From: Legionellaceae bacterium
Lineage (GTDB): Bacteria; Pseudomonadota; Gammaproteobacteria; Legionellales; Legionellaceae
DNA length: 64,000 nucleotides
Direction of reading: 5' to 3'
Assembly: GCA_018061965.1 (NCBI GenBank)
Contig: JAGOTG010000006.1
Location: 1 to 64,000, forward strand
The stretch's first letter is position 1. Every line of letters begins with the position of its first letter. Under the pieces are notes generated by a model that saw only the letters and a list, made by a program, of their open reading frames with translations, was not told where the DNA came from and ran no database searches. This document shows positions 1 through 8,676 of the stretch, in pieces. The translations under genes and the position numbers were made by a program.

Positions 1-38
1 ATAATTTTATTAAGAAAGTTAAACTAGGTTATAAAGCT

Positions 39-64
39 GTGCAGTAACAATTACTGCACTTTTA
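39..64 (+). terminator. Rho-independent terminator of a gene left of the window
   Basis: A nine-base-pair stem (GTGCAGTAA / TTACTGCAC) with a CAA loop is followed by TTTT. The orientation of the T run means it ends a rightward transcript whose gene lies outside the window. It leaves only about 35 bases before the next possible start codon. Confidence 0.7.
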
Positions 65-76
65 TATAATTAAAAC

Positions 77-113
77 TGTTACCCATGTCCCGTTACATGT
101 GTTACCTATGTTA
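77..113. repeat. Tandem TGTTACC(C/T)ATGT repeats, probable IS481-type end remnant
   Basis: Two direct copies of TGTTACCYATGT lie 23 bases apart, with a related GTTACATGT between them. From general knowledge, repeated TGTTACCCATGT-like motifs are typical of the ends of IS481-family elements. No transposase follows, so this would be a relic. It overlaps the possible start codons of the next gene, so that gene's native 5' end may have been replaced. Confidence 0.4.
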
Positions 114-2294
114 CAGGGCTATACACATTATCGCGGTGTATTTGGGTATGGTGCAAAGACACTCAAAGTCGGAGTTTATTTTGATGTAAAAGGTGTAAAA
201 ATCAGTACAACAGTTTCTATATTGGATAACACACAAAAAACAGTTCTTACAGCAGAAGACCCTCTATTCATCCAGATTGACAAAAAAATTACAGCCCATT
301 ATTTACCTTTTCAAGCATTATTTTCCACCTTAATGACCATGAAAACCCAAGAAATAGAGAGATTAAATCCGGAGATTACCCTGCAAGATATCCAATTATC
401 TAGACGTATGGATCAAGGCGATTTCGATGCCCACAGTCGTACGCAATTAATCAGCGATATTGAGACATTTATTGTAAACGTAGAAAAAATAAACTCCTAT
501 AATGACGTCGTTCAAGATGTACGCCATATTCAATATGCAAACCTACTCGCAGTCATTAGTAACCCTACAGATACCCCACCAACGCTTACGCGTCCAACAA
601 ACACCACCACCCAACCCGCGTTCTCTTTAGAGACTCAAATCGTCATGCCAATAGCCATCCAACCGGTCAAAGATAAAATCACAACCGACCTAGACGAGAT
701 TAGAACAAAGGTCGATGCTATTTTAGGTGATTTAACTGAATCAGGGATGAGCGATGCGCCAAAATCAGCGCAATTCATTCATGTTATGGCCAAACTAGAG
801 CAATTAGAATTGGAATGCTGGGGTGTATTATTCTACGCTAATGCAAGCGAACAGCGTTTCATTACAGCACAAAAAGAACGTCTAGGTTTCGTTGCACTAT
901 CCTTGGCTGTTTATTTTGCCACCGCCTTAGAAAGCGGAGATCAAACAGCAGTTAAAACGCTATTGCCCCATCTTACTCAATATAAAAAATACAGTCATTT
1001 TGAAACGCTATTTAAACACATAGAGAATACGACCCTACCTACCGTCACCACATTATGCATGATGGCTCGCTTTCTTTATGCCGAAGACCAGGATTTTCGT
1101 ACTTATTTTCACCTGAAACAAATGATGTTGGACGGTTACAAAATTAGAGAGACGCCCATATATCAGTCATTATTAATGACTCTATTTCTAAAAAACAATC
1201 TTGAAGGCTTTCGTTTACTGTTAGAAAATAACGACACATTACACGAACCGCAATTTATTATTAAAGACCAACAATTCAGTATATTGCAAGCTTGTATTTA
1301 TTATCATGAGGAACCTCATGCGACACAGTTCGTTCGAGAATTATTTGAACATGGCATGCAGGTCTCTCATACGATCAACCACATATCTGACGTGTCATTG
1401 CAAAAAATAGAATTCGAATCTAATAAGAGTCACAGACCCACTAAAAAACTTAATAAACTAGGAATTTCTTGTCATGAAGAAAAACAGGATAGTCTAAGTT
1501 TTGCGATCCGGCACGGAATAAGTAATTTAGAACTCATTCGAACTATTGCAGAGCATGCTTCTTTAGACCTATTACTGATCAATTTATCGCAATGTCTTTT
1601 AGCAACTGATTTCGCGCTACGCGTCGATAATACTAGTAGACCAATAGTTGGTCTACTGCCTACTGCTGCTCATCGGGATATCGTCCTCAGAGACTATGCT
1701 TTTGAAAAAGATAGCGTCAGTATTGCTTGTTTATTTTATCAGGTTGAATACAAAGAAAATCCAGAGATAGAGTGCAAATGCAAAATCATTCAAATACTAC
1801 TGGAAAAATTTCAACAAGTTTCCGGCGTGACCTCAGACATAGAAAAACGCACGCAAGTAGAAAAATTTGTTGCCCAAACCAGGCAAGATCAAGCAAACAC
1901 AGAAAAACTAAAACAGGCTCTTATACATACTCATGCAGGATTATTTATATGGACACAAATCGCAGACCCAACTATAGGTGATTATAAATTAGTTTTACAA
2001 TTACTCTATTTACGCGGCATGATTTGCAGTAAAGTTTATAGAAATAATTCAGACCAAATAGCGCTAATTACTTTCAATGTTGCTATTACATTAGTCATGA
2101 ACTTGGCTGACGATATATCGCAAGCATTGCAACAAACACCCTTTTTCAAAATGCTGAACACGTCTGCAAATGCTTGTGAAACACGTCTTAAAGAACGACA
2201 TGAGGCCGGTTTGTTTACCTCCAACGAGACCGCTAAGCCGATGAAACCCGTAGAATTAAAGACGAGTGTCTTGCCGCACAAAGGAAAAAAGTAA
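99..2294 (+). CDS. Large hypothetical protein, effector-like (731 aa)
   Basis: I do not recognise this protein. The frame is open for 731 codons from a GTG, with an ATG three codons later. Neither start has a clear Shine-Dalgarno sequence, and both fall in IS-end-like repeats, so the N-terminus may be truncated or artificial. No signal peptide or membrane segment is evident. Around residue 365 there is a helix-turn-helix pattern (NNLEGFRLLLENND, then a loop and another helix) that resembles a degenerate ankyrin repeat, and the rest reads as largely alpha-helical. The C-terminus is basic (LPHKGKK). In a Dot/Icm-bearing genome, large soluble orphans of this kind are often translocated effectors, but that is inference. 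It converges on uvrC with a short hairpin between them. Confidence 0.6.
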   Translation: MLPMLQGYTHYRGVFGYGAKTLKVGVYFDVKGVKISTTVSILDNTQKTVLTAEDPLFIQIDKKITAHYLPFQALFSTLMTMKTQEIERLNPEITLQDIQLSRRMDQGDFDAHSRTQLISDIETFIVNVEKINSYNDVVQDVRHIQYANLLAVISNPTDTPPTLTRPTNTTTQPAFSLETQIVMPIAIQPVKDKITTDLDEIRTKVDAILGDLTESGMSDAPKSAQFIHVMAKLEQLELECWGVLFYANASEQRFITAQKERLGFVALSLAVYFATALESGDQTAVKTLLPHLTQYKKYSHFETLFKHIENTTLPTVTTLCMMARFLYAEDQDFRTYFHLKQMMLDGYKIRETPIYQSLLMTLFLKNNLEGFRLLLENNDTLHEPQFIIKDQQFSILQACIYYHEEPHATQFVRELFEHGMQVSHTINHISDVSLQKIEFESNKSHRPTKKLNKLGISCHEEKQDSLSFAIRHGISNLELIRTIAEHASLDLLLINLSQCLLATDFALRVDNTSRPIVGLLPTAAHRDIVLRDYAFEKDSVSIACLFYQVEYKENPEIECKCKIIQILLEKFQQVSGVTSDIEKRTQVEKFVAQTRQDQANTEKLKQALIHTHAGLFIWTQIADPTIGDYKLVLQLLYLRGMICSKVYRNNSDQIALITFNVAITLVMNLADDISQALQQTPFFKMLNTSANACETRLKERHEAGLFTSNETAKPMKPVELKTSVLPHKGKK

Positions 2295-2310
2295 CATACA
2301 ATCAAGCGGC

Positions 2311-2328
2311 CGAACCTACTCAGGTTCG
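2311..2328. terminator. Hairpin between convergent genes
   Basis: A perfect seven-base-pair stem (CGAACCT / AGGTTCG) with an ACTC loop lies between two converging stop codons. There is no strong T run on either side, so it is at best a weak bidirectional terminator. Confidence 0.4.
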
Positions 2329-2332
2329 TGCC

Positions 2333-4189
2333 TTAAGCATGAAAAAAAGCATAAATTTTTTGGGCTAGATCTTCACTAATGCCCTTTACTTTCATAAGCT
2401 CATCGACCGGAGCTCTACGTAGTTCACGCATCCCTCCAAAACGCTGGAGCAAGGCTTTACGCCGTTTAGGACCAATGCCCTCAATCGACTCTAAGGTGCT
2501 GCTCAAACTAGATTTGTCGCGTTTTTTACGATGGGCTTGGATAGCAAATCGATGCGCTTCATCCCGGATAAATTGTAACAAATGCCGAATGGGAGATCGC
2601 TCCTCTAGCACCACATTATTGCCCTGTTCTGTCGCAAAAATAAATGTTTCCCAGCCCGACTTGCGCGTACGACCTTTGGCTACGCCTAAAATGGTGATCT
2701 GATCTGTAAGCTCTAACGCGGCCAATACCCGCTGAGCCACCCTCACCTGTCCCAAGCCACCATCTACTATCAACAAATCTGGTAAATCTTGATCCTTATT
2801 GTGATATCTGCGCGTCAAAGCCTGTTCCATCGCAGCGTAATCATCATTGGCTGTCACGTCATGAATATTAAAACGTCGGTACGCGCGCTTCAATGGCCCC
2901 TGTTCATCAAATACCACACAAGAAGCCACCGTCGCGTCGCCTTGAAAATGACTGATATCAAAGCACTCTATTTTGCGAATAATGCTTGGGCACTGCAACC
3001 ATTCGGTCAAAGCCTCCATGCGCGCTTGCATAGTCGCTTGCGAGCTCGCATGTTTACTGATGGTCAATTGTAAGTTTTGAGTGGCAAATTCAAGCCAGCG
3101 CTTTGCCAAGCCCCGTTGCGCAACCTTGATCTGACAAGCTTTACCACGTAACTCAGTTAATGCCGCTTCCAAGCCTTCTTTTTCTTGGATAACGCGATCT
3201 GTGATAACTGTTTTGGGAATTCGTTCCGGCGTCTCAAAATATATTTGGGCCAAAAATGCGCTAAAAACTTGTTGCCATAATGCATCCTCATTCTGATCGG
3301 TGTCTAAACTCTCATCGGGCACCGAAGGGAAGTAATGCTCAGTCGCCAGCACCTCTCCCTGTCTAATCTTAACCCATTGGACGCACGCAAATCCAGGTTG
3401 CGTCTCCAACACAATGACATCGACATCCCCGCTTGCTTGTACCATCGCTTGCTCTTCTTGCACCGTACGCAAATGCTTGATTTGGTCGCGCAATACGGCC
3501 GCTTCCTCATAAGCCAAATTTTCCACCGCCGTTTGCATCCGCAGCGTTAAATCTTCCAAAATTTGTTGACTCTTGCCCTGTAAAAAGCGTTTCGTATCGA
3601 CAATCGCTTGTTGATAATGCGTGGGGGAAATCAAATGCACACAGGGTGCCGTACAGCGTTTGATTTGATATTGCAAACAAGGACGGGAGCGTGCATTAAA
3701 ATACATATCCGTGCAATTGCGGATCTTAAATAATTTATGGATCAAATGGAGTGTTTTATGGACTGAAGCGGTACTGGGGTAAGGGCCAAAATAATGACTG
3801 GCATTCGGTTTTTTTTTCCTTCTGACCAATGAAATACTCGGGAACAGGGGATGTTCAGAAAGATATATAAAAGGATAAGATTTATCATCGCGTAACAAAA
3901 TATTGTATTTAGGCTGAAATAGTTTGATCCATGAATTTTCGAGAATCAATGCTTCAGTTTCAGAGCGTGTCACCGTAACGGCTATCTGCTTAATTTGACT
4001 GATCAAGGCACGATTTTTGCTGCTTTGCACGGAACGACTGAAATAAGAGGACACTCTTTTTTTCAAATTCAGCGCTTTACCGACATACAGCACGCCCCCT
4101 TCTGCATCCAGCATTTTATACACACCGGGTTGGGTCGGTAACTTGTGCAAAGATTGGCGGACATCAAAATTAAACTGTTGTCCGCTCAT
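2333..4189 (-). CDS. uvrC: Excinuclease ABC subunit C
   Basis: UvrC makes both incisions around a bulky lesion during nucleotide excision repair, acting in the cytoplasm with UvrA-UvrB on DNA. The 618 aa length is normal. The N-terminus carries the GIY-YIG-type nuclease (GVYKMLDAEGGVLYVGKALN, about residues 21-40). A Cys-rich stretch follows near 165-180 and a UvrB-binding helix pair near 200-240. The second nuclease domain (IECFDISHFQG, about residue 405) is RNase H-like. Tandem helix-hairpin-helix motifs close the protein (IEGIGPKRRKALL and MKVKGISEDLA). The gene follows letA on the same strand, as uvrY-uvrC does in many gammaproteobacteria, but here a small secreted-protein gene is inserted between them. 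The start has no obvious ribosome binding site. Confidence 0.97.
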   Translation of the reverse strand: MSGQQFNFDVRQSLHKLPTQPGVYKMLDAEGGVLYVGKALNLKKRVSSYFSRSVQSSKNRALISQIKQIAVTVTRSETEALILENSWIKLFQPKYNILLRDDKSYPFIYLSEHPLFPSISLVRRKKKPNASHYFGPYPSTASVHKTLHLIHKLFKIRNCTDMYFNARSRPCLQYQIKRCTAPCVHLISPTHYQQAIVDTKRFLQGKSQQILEDLTLRMQTAVENLAYEEAAVLRDQIKHLRTVQEEQAMVQASGDVDVIVLETQPGFACVQWVKIRQGEVLATEHYFPSVPDESLDTDQNEDALWQQVFSAFLAQIYFETPERIPKTVITDRVIQEKEGLEAALTELRGKACQIKVAQRGLAKRWLEFATQNLQLTISKHASSQATMQARMEALTEWLQCPSIIRKIECFDISHFQGDATVASCVVFDEQGPLKRAYRRFNIHDVTANDDYAAMEQALTRRYHNKDQDLPDLLIVDGGLGQVRVAQRVLAALELTDQITILGVAKGRTRKSGWETFIFATEQGNNVVLEERSPIRHLLQFIRDEAHRFAIQAHRKKRDKSSLSSTLESIEGIGPKRRKALLQRFGGMRELRRAPVDELMKVKGISEDLAQKIYAFFHA

Positions 4190-4243
4190 ACAAACATCGC
4201 TTTATTGAGGAAAAAGAAAGAATGGTATCATAGACTTCCTGGC

Positions 4244-4546
4244 TTATTCCACACTCGGGGCAAGCGGGTTAGTATTGCAATTAAGATCGGGGAATTCGAC
4301 TGTCAAATTACATGAACAGTAATCAACACGCCCCTTTTCCTGTCCTCCAACTTTTTTACATATTGCCGAAGAAGCCGATGACACCTGACCAGGAGTCTTA
4401 TGATTTTTTAAGTAAATAGTTACGCCACCCGCACGCTGCTGACAATTGATTTTCTGGCAATCTGTATCATTGCTGCAACTCCTTGCAGCTGCAACTGAAG
4501 AAAGTCCCATCGCGAGAACTGCGACAATTAAATATTTAGACTTCAT
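4244..4546 (-). CDS. Small secreted cysteine-rich protein (100 aa)
   Basis: I do not recognise the family. The chosen ATG has a good AGGAG seven bases upstream. It begins a typical signal peptide: MKSKYLIVAVLAMGLSSVAA, probably cut after the Ala-Ala-Ala stretch. The mature part of about 80 residues has seven cysteines (SC, DC, NC, IC, YC, SC, NC), which suggests a disulfide-bonded periplasmic or exported protein. It lies between letA and uvrC, which are normally neighbours, and has its own 180-base leader. A longer upstream reading frame exists but would overlap letA and lacks a signal. The role is unknown. Confidence 0.8.
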   Translation of the reverse strand: MKSKYLIVAVLAMGLSSVAAARSCSNDTDCQKINCQQRAGGVTIYLKNHKTPGQVSSASSAICKKVGGQEKGRVDYCSCNLTVEFPDLNCNTNPLAPSVE

Positions 4547-4576
4547 AACAAACTCCTTTTTTATTGGTGCAAATTT

Positions 4577-4592
4577 CACTGCAATTACAGTG
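4577..4592. promoter_or_regulatory. Palindrome upstream of the secreted Cys-rich gene
   Basis: CACTG-CAATTA-CAGTG is a 16-base inverted repeat about 30 bases upstream of the secreted gene's start. It is well placed to be an operator. No regulator can be named from the sequence. Confidence 0.35.
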
Positions 4593-4730
4593 GCTATATT
4601 CAATATTAGTCGTATTCTCAAAATACACAAGATCAAATACGTCGTCAGCTTCTTCTGGAAATCAATAAAGAATAGCCAAATGCGCAGAAGGAACGTTATG
4701 GAAGGAACGGACAGGATCAAATTGGATGTG

Positions 4731-5378
4731 CTAGGTCTCTTCAGGTCGTTCAACCAAGCGATGTTTCATTGCCAAATAAGTCAATTCCACATCGTTTTTT
4801 ACAGCTAATTTGTCAAATATCCGATAACGGTAGCCATTGATCGTTTTAGTGCTGAGAAATAAGCGCGTTGCAATATCTTGAACCGTTACACCGCGAGTAA
4901 TCATCAACATCACCTGCATTTCACGTTCAGATAACGCATCAAAAGGAGAGTCTTGGTGGGCTTGCAAACTGTCTATCGCCATTTTTTGCGCAATTTCCGC
5001 ACTGAGATAGCGCTCACCTTTATATACTTTACGAATGGCCGCAGAGAGATCTTGAGAGCCTGATTCTTTGGTTAAATACCCCATGGCGCCTAATTGCAAA
5101 ATACGACTGGGTAAACTTTCTGTAGACAACGCCGTCACCGCGATGACCTTCACTTCTGGATGAGACTTCTGGAGACGACGCGTCACTTCCCATCCATCAA
5201 TCCCTGGCATTTTCATATCTAATAGTACAACATCTGGTTTGTGCGACCGGATAAACTCCAAAGCACGCTCACCGTTTTCTGCCTCACCTACCACAGCAAT
5301 ATCTGGCAAATCATCTAATAACCGTCGAATACCCATTCTCACCAAAGCATGGTCATCTACAATGAGTACATTAATCAA
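4731..5378 (-). CDS. letA: Response regulator of the LetA/UvrY/GacA family
   Basis: This is a two-component response regulator of the FixJ/NarL class, 215 aa from the preferred start. The receiver domain shows VLIVDDHALVRMGIRRLL, the phosphorylatable Asp in DVVLLDMKMPG and the conserved Lys in GYLTKES. The C-terminal LuxR-type helix-turn-helix is FDALSEREMQVMLMITRG through FLSTKTINGYRYRIFDKL. I chose a TTG start because AAGGAG sits six bases before it and the protein then begins (M)INVLIVDDHA, as LetA does; an ATG further upstream adds an unlikely leader. In Legionella, LetA with sensor LetS drives the transmissive phase through small RNAs that titrate CsrA. The partner sensor is not in this window. 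Position next to uvrC supports orthology. Confidence 0.93.
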   Translation of the reverse strand: MINVLIVDDHALVRMGIRRLLDDLPDIAVVGEAENGERALEFIRSHKPDVVLLDMKMPGIDGWEVTRRLQKSHPEVKVIAVTALSTESLPSRILQLGAMGYLTKESGSQDLSAAIRKVYKGERYLSAEIAQKMAIDSLQAHQDSPFDALSEREMQVMLMITRGVTVQDIATRLFLSTKTINGYRYRIFDKLAVKNDVELTYLAMKHRLVERPEET

Positions 5379-5483
5379 ACGATACTCCTTTAATTGCATC
5401 AATAAATACAAAATATGGAACCATCTTAACAAGACTTTGCTTATTTTACAATCGGTATCACACGCCTAGCATAACCCTTGCGT

Positions 5484-6302
5484 TCAACAAGCGTGGATAT
5501 GAATATTAGGACTGAGTGCCTCAATAGAAAACAATGCTGGAAATTCTCCCAAGCTTCTGGCTTGAGTGAGGATATCCGGCAAATTTGCTTGCGTCATCGC
5601 ATATAATTGCGCGAAATCCTTAATCACAAAATAGGTGGTTTGCAGTTGGTCAATGCGATACGGCGTACGTAATGCAGCCAAAGGATCAAAGAAAATCCGC
5701 AGCGGAATCGAGCTTTCGACACAGTACACTGTTTCTGTCACAGAGGATAAAATTCCGCCGCCATAAGCACGTAACCCTTGGGGTGTCTCAATCAAACCAA
5801 ATTCTACGGTAAACCAAAATAAGCGCTGGAGTAACGGCCAATCTGTTTCAGGTAGGGTTAAGACCAATTGCGCATAATTTTGCATGAAATCCGCATAAGT
5901 CGGTTCTACCAACAAAGGGCAATGCCCAAAAATTTCATGAAAAATATCAGGCTCTTTCACATAATTTAATTCTTCTTGGGTGCGGATAAAAGTGGCTGCA
6001 GGAAATCGGCGTGCTGCCAATAATTCAAAAAAAGCACGTGCAGAAATCAAGGCAGGAACTGGCGCTACTTCCCAGCCGGTTAAATTTGCCAAACGCTGAT
6101 TGATTTCAGGCAACTGGGGAATGCGATCTTCAGTGAGTTGCAGCGCATCTAAGCCAGCCAGATGATCATCCACAGCTCGCCCCACTATCAGCTTTTTTTG
6201 CCGAGAAAATAATTGCTGCCATACCTTATTCTCAGCAGCAGAATAATGGATAAACCCTTCGGAATCAGGCTGATGGGCAGTATAAAGACTCTGAAATTCC
6301 AT
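5484..6302 (-). CDS. phhA: Phenylalanine 4-monooxygenase
   Basis: This is a tetrahydrobiopterin-dependent aromatic amino acid hydroxylase that converts phenylalanine to tyrosine in the cytoplasm, about 272 aa as in bacterial PhhA. The iron-binding signature HEIFGHCPLL carries both His ligands, and the Glu ligand is in FWFTVEFGLI. The regulatory ACT domain of animal enzymes is absent, as is normal in bacteria. A TTG a few codons upstream is possible, but the ATG beginning MEFQSLYTAH is the natural start. In Legionella-type bacteria this enzyme supplies tyrosine and feeds pigment formation. It follows bioC on the same strand after about 175 bases, so it probably has its own promoter. Confidence 0.95.
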   Translation of the reverse strand: MEFQSLYTAHQPDSEGFIHYSAAENKVWQQLFSRQKKLIVGRAVDDHLAGLDALQLTEDRIPQLPEINQRLANLTGWEVAPVPALISARAFFELLAARRFPAATFIRTQEELNYVKEPDIFHEIFGHCPLLVEPTYADFMQNYAQLVLTLPETDWPLLQRLFWFTVEFGLIETPQGLRAYGGGILSSVTETVYCVESSIPLRIFFDPLAALRTPYRIDQLQTTYFVIKDFAQLYAMTQANLPDILTQARSLGEFPALFSIEALSPNIHIHAC

Positions 6303-6476
6303 AACAAAAAATCTCAAAACAACAAGCTGACTTTTAGCATCTCATTTTATCGATATTTTGTCACGTGCTACTCATCCACTACACGTCCTGAGTAAAACGA
6401 CGGATCACTTCATCGTAAAAGCGGTCTGCGTTTTCTAGTGATCCTTTGCTGCAGGTTGAGGATTACGCACAATTAA

Positions 6477-7346
6477 CTAAACCCGTTGCGAAGGCAAAGA
6501 CGCCTTCAGTTCGGCAATACTAATGGTGGTTTCCCCGCCATGGTGAACACGCTGATGCGCAGATTTCCAAGCATGGCCGTAGACCACTTCATACGTTAAT
6601 GGATATTTGTGCGTGAGCGTCTGCGTCAATGCCATAAACTCTTCAAATTTACGCCATGCATCTTTGCCCATTAACCCAGATTTACGCTTTTCGTGGATGT
6701 TTTTGACGCCTTGAGATTTTATATTACCCAGCATGCTTTTCAATGAATCATAATGAGCGGATATCACTTCCATATCGACTACTGGATCCGCAAACGCTTG
6801 CTTCAACAAACAATCTCCAACGTGATGCATATCATAAAATGTATTCACATGCGCATGAGCATCGACTTGCTGAAACGCTTGTCTCAATTCTTGAAAAGTA
6901 TCGGGGCCCAATGTAGAAAACAATAAGCAGCCATCCGGCCGTAAAATACGCTGCCATTCGCCAAGCACTGCAGGGAGTGAATGCGTCCAATGTAAAACCT
7001 GATTTGAAAAAATCAAATCAAATTGGTCATTCGCAAAAGGCATTTGGTGCATATCAGCATTGATGATATGCCATGAATCGGTAGTTGTCTGCTTGGCTTT
7101 AGCGATCGACAGCATAGAATGCGCGATATCGAGGGCCACAATTTCTGCTTTAGGATAACGTTTGGCTAATTGCGTCAAAAACGTTCCTGGTCCACAGCCT
7201 ATATCTAAAATAGTGCGCGGTGACATTTTTAAATAGTCTAAACGCTCAAATAAGCGTTGACCAATTTCCAATTGCACCTGAGCCTCAGCCTCATACTCAC
7301 CGGCATGCGCATTAAAGGATTGGCCAATTTCTAATATTGATTTCAT
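6477..7346 (-). CDS. bioC: Malonyl-ACP O-methyltransferase
   Basis: BioC methylates malonyl-ACP with S-adenosylmethionine so that the disguised substrate can enter fatty acid synthesis as a pimelate precursor for biotin. The class I methyltransferase fold is clear: motif I is ILDIGCGPGTFLTQLAKRYP, followed by VALDIAHSML, then FDLIFSNQVLHW and ILRPDGCLLFSTLGPDTFQEL, the last being characteristic of BioC. The length of 289 aa is slightly above the E. coli protein. No other bio gene is near. The ATG was preferred over a TTG two codons earlier. It is divergent from comF. Confidence 0.9.
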   Translation of the reverse strand: MKSILEIGQSFNAHAGEYEAEAQVQLEIGQRLFERLDYLKMSPRTILDIGCGPGTFLTQLAKRYPKAEIVALDIAHSMLSIAKAKQTTTDSWHIINADMHQMPFANDQFDLIFSNQVLHWTHSLPAVLGEWQRILRPDGCLLFSTLGPDTFQELRQAFQQVDAHAHVNTFYDMHHVGDCLLKQAFADPVVDMEVISAHYDSLKSMLGNIKSQGVKNIHEKRKSGLMGKDAWRKFEEFMALTQTLTHKYPLTYEVVYGHAWKSAHQRVHHGGETTISIAELKASLPSQRV

Positions 7347-7417
7347 AACCAAAACAATTAAAATGAAAGCCGGAGTTTACCACAAAATACTCAGTTCAAC
7401 GAAAAATGGAATAAGAT

Positions 7418-8095
7418 ATGTTCACTCGCACCCCAACACGATTAGCCGTTGCATGCCGAATCTGTCGGCAATACCATCGGAATCAATACGCTATTTGTGA
7501 CGCATGCATTGCCCTGCTCGATCCGCTAGGACCTGCGTGCCGCTCCTGTGCTATCCCGCTCCCACAAAAAACACCCTTAATCTGTGGTGCCTGCAGTGTC
7601 AAACCACCCGATCTAGATCGCGTTTACACAGCCTATCGCTTTACCGAGCCCCTAAGAACGTTGCTCCATGCATTCAAATATGAGGCAGCTTTATATTGGG
7701 CATCTTTTCTGACCCAGCTGATGTTAGAAGCCAAAGACGAAGACGATGCCACAGAATGCTTAATTCCTATCCCCTTGCATGGTAAGCGTTTACAAACCAG
7801 AGGGTTTAATCAAGCCGCTATTCTCGCCCAGAACCTAAGCACCCTCATCCAGAAACCCTGTGTATTCCAAGGATGCACCAAAATTTTACCCACGCAGGCC
7901 CAAGCAGGTTTAGATGCCAAACAAAGGCGCACCAATCTTCTACATGCCTTTCAAGCAGGAGCGTTACCCTATCAGCATATCACTTTAATTGATGATTTGT
8001 TTACAACCGGAGCCACTGCCAATGCAGTCGCCAAAACGCTTAAACAAGCTGGTGTCCGCAGAGTGGATTTATGGTGTTGTGCGCGAGCATGTTGA
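7418..8095 (+). CDS. comF: ComF family phosphoribosyltransferase-like protein
   Basis: ComF proteins (YhgH/GntX in enterics) are needed for natural DNA uptake, probably on the cytoplasmic side of DNA import, with an unproved biochemical role. The 225 aa protein starts with a four-Cys zinc finger region (CRICRQYHRNQYAICDAC, then CRSC and CGAC). It ends with a phosphoribosyltransferase-type motif, ITLIDDLFTTGATANAVAK. The CLIPIPLHGKRLQTRGFNQA segment is the family signature. GGAATAAG precedes the ATG. It is a single-gene unit followed by a clear terminator. With comM later in the window, it suggests a remaining or ancestral competence pathway. Confidence 0.92.
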   Translation: MFTRTPTRLAVACRICRQYHRNQYAICDACIALLDPLGPACRSCAIPLPQKTPLICGACSVKPPDLDRVYTAYRFTEPLRTLLHAFKYEAALYWASFLTQLMLEAKDEDDATECLIPIPLHGKRLQTRGFNQAAILAQNLSTLIQKPCVFQGCTKILPTQAQAGLDAKQRRTNLLHAFQAGALPYQHITLIDDLFTTGATANAVAKTLKQAGVRRVDLWCCARAC

Positions 8096-8102
8096 GTTTA
8101 TG

Positions 8103-8146
8103 AACGGGCCAGAAATAACATCCAGTTCTGTCCCGTTTCTATAGTT
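8103..8146 (+). terminator. Rho-independent terminator of comF
   Basis: AACGGGCCAGAA pairs with TTCTGTCCCGTT (one mismatch in twelve), with an eleven-base loop and a T-rich tail. It starts a few bases after the comF stop codon. Confidence 0.75.
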
Positions 8147-8202
8147 TTCTAATTCATCATCGCAGCTGTATTATTCTTCGTCGCGATTTCAAAAATGGCA
8201 CC

Positions 8203-8676
8203 TTAAGAGTATTTAACGCCTATGATCTCATATTCCACCGTGCCACCAGGTGTGTTCACCAGCACCGTATCATCTAGGCTTTTGCCGATCAAAGCGCGTC
8301 CGATGGGAGATTGATAAGATATTTTTCCTAATTTGATATTGGCCTCATCTTCGCCCACAATGCGATAAGCGACTTCAGCGTCCGATTCAACATGCAATAA
8401 TGTCACCGTAGCACCGAATACCACTTTATCATTATTTGGCAAGCGACTGGTATCCACAATTTGTGCATGCGCCAGCTTCGCTTCTAGCTCAATAATCCTT
8501 CCTTCTGCAAAACTTTGCTCTTCTCGTGCAGCATGATACTCTGCATTTTCTTTTAAATCGCCATGTGCGCGTGCCACGGCAATGGCTTCAATGATTCGGG
8601 GTCTTTCAATCGTTTTTAAACGGTGCAATTCTGATTTTAGAGAGTCAGAACCCTCAAGCGTCATAGGATGTTTCAT
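8203..8676 (-). CDS. greA: Transcription elongation factor GreA
   Basis: GreA rescues backtracked RNA polymerase by stimulating cleavage of the nascent transcript through the secondary channel. The 157 aa protein has the N-terminal coiled coil ([20 protein letters not shown], then [20 protein letters not shown] with its acidic tip) and the C-terminal FKBP-like domain ([18 protein letters not shown]). The ATG was chosen because GAGG lies seven bases upstream. It overlaps the last codons of carB by 23 bases, so the two are translationally coupled in the common gammaproteobacterial carB-greA order. Confidence 0.96.
   Translation of the reverse strand: MKHPMTLEGSDSLKSELHRLKTIERPRIIEAIAVARAHGDLKENAEYHAAREEQSFAEGRIIELEAKLAHAQIVDTSRLPNNDKVVFGATVTLLHVESDAEVAYRIVGEDEANIKLGKISYQSPIGRALIGKSLDDTVLVNTPGGTVEYEIIGVKYS

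Noticed and set aside
4547..4753. 70-residue extension of the secreted Cys-rich protein
   Set aside because: It overlaps the end of letA, destroys the signal peptide, and the inner ATG has a strong Shine-Dalgarno.
6380..6460. Short protein-like fragment on the minus strand (ENADRFYDEVIRRFTQDV)
   Set aside because: Only about 25 codons are open, with no start or ribosome site; it may be a relic but cannot be supported as a gene.
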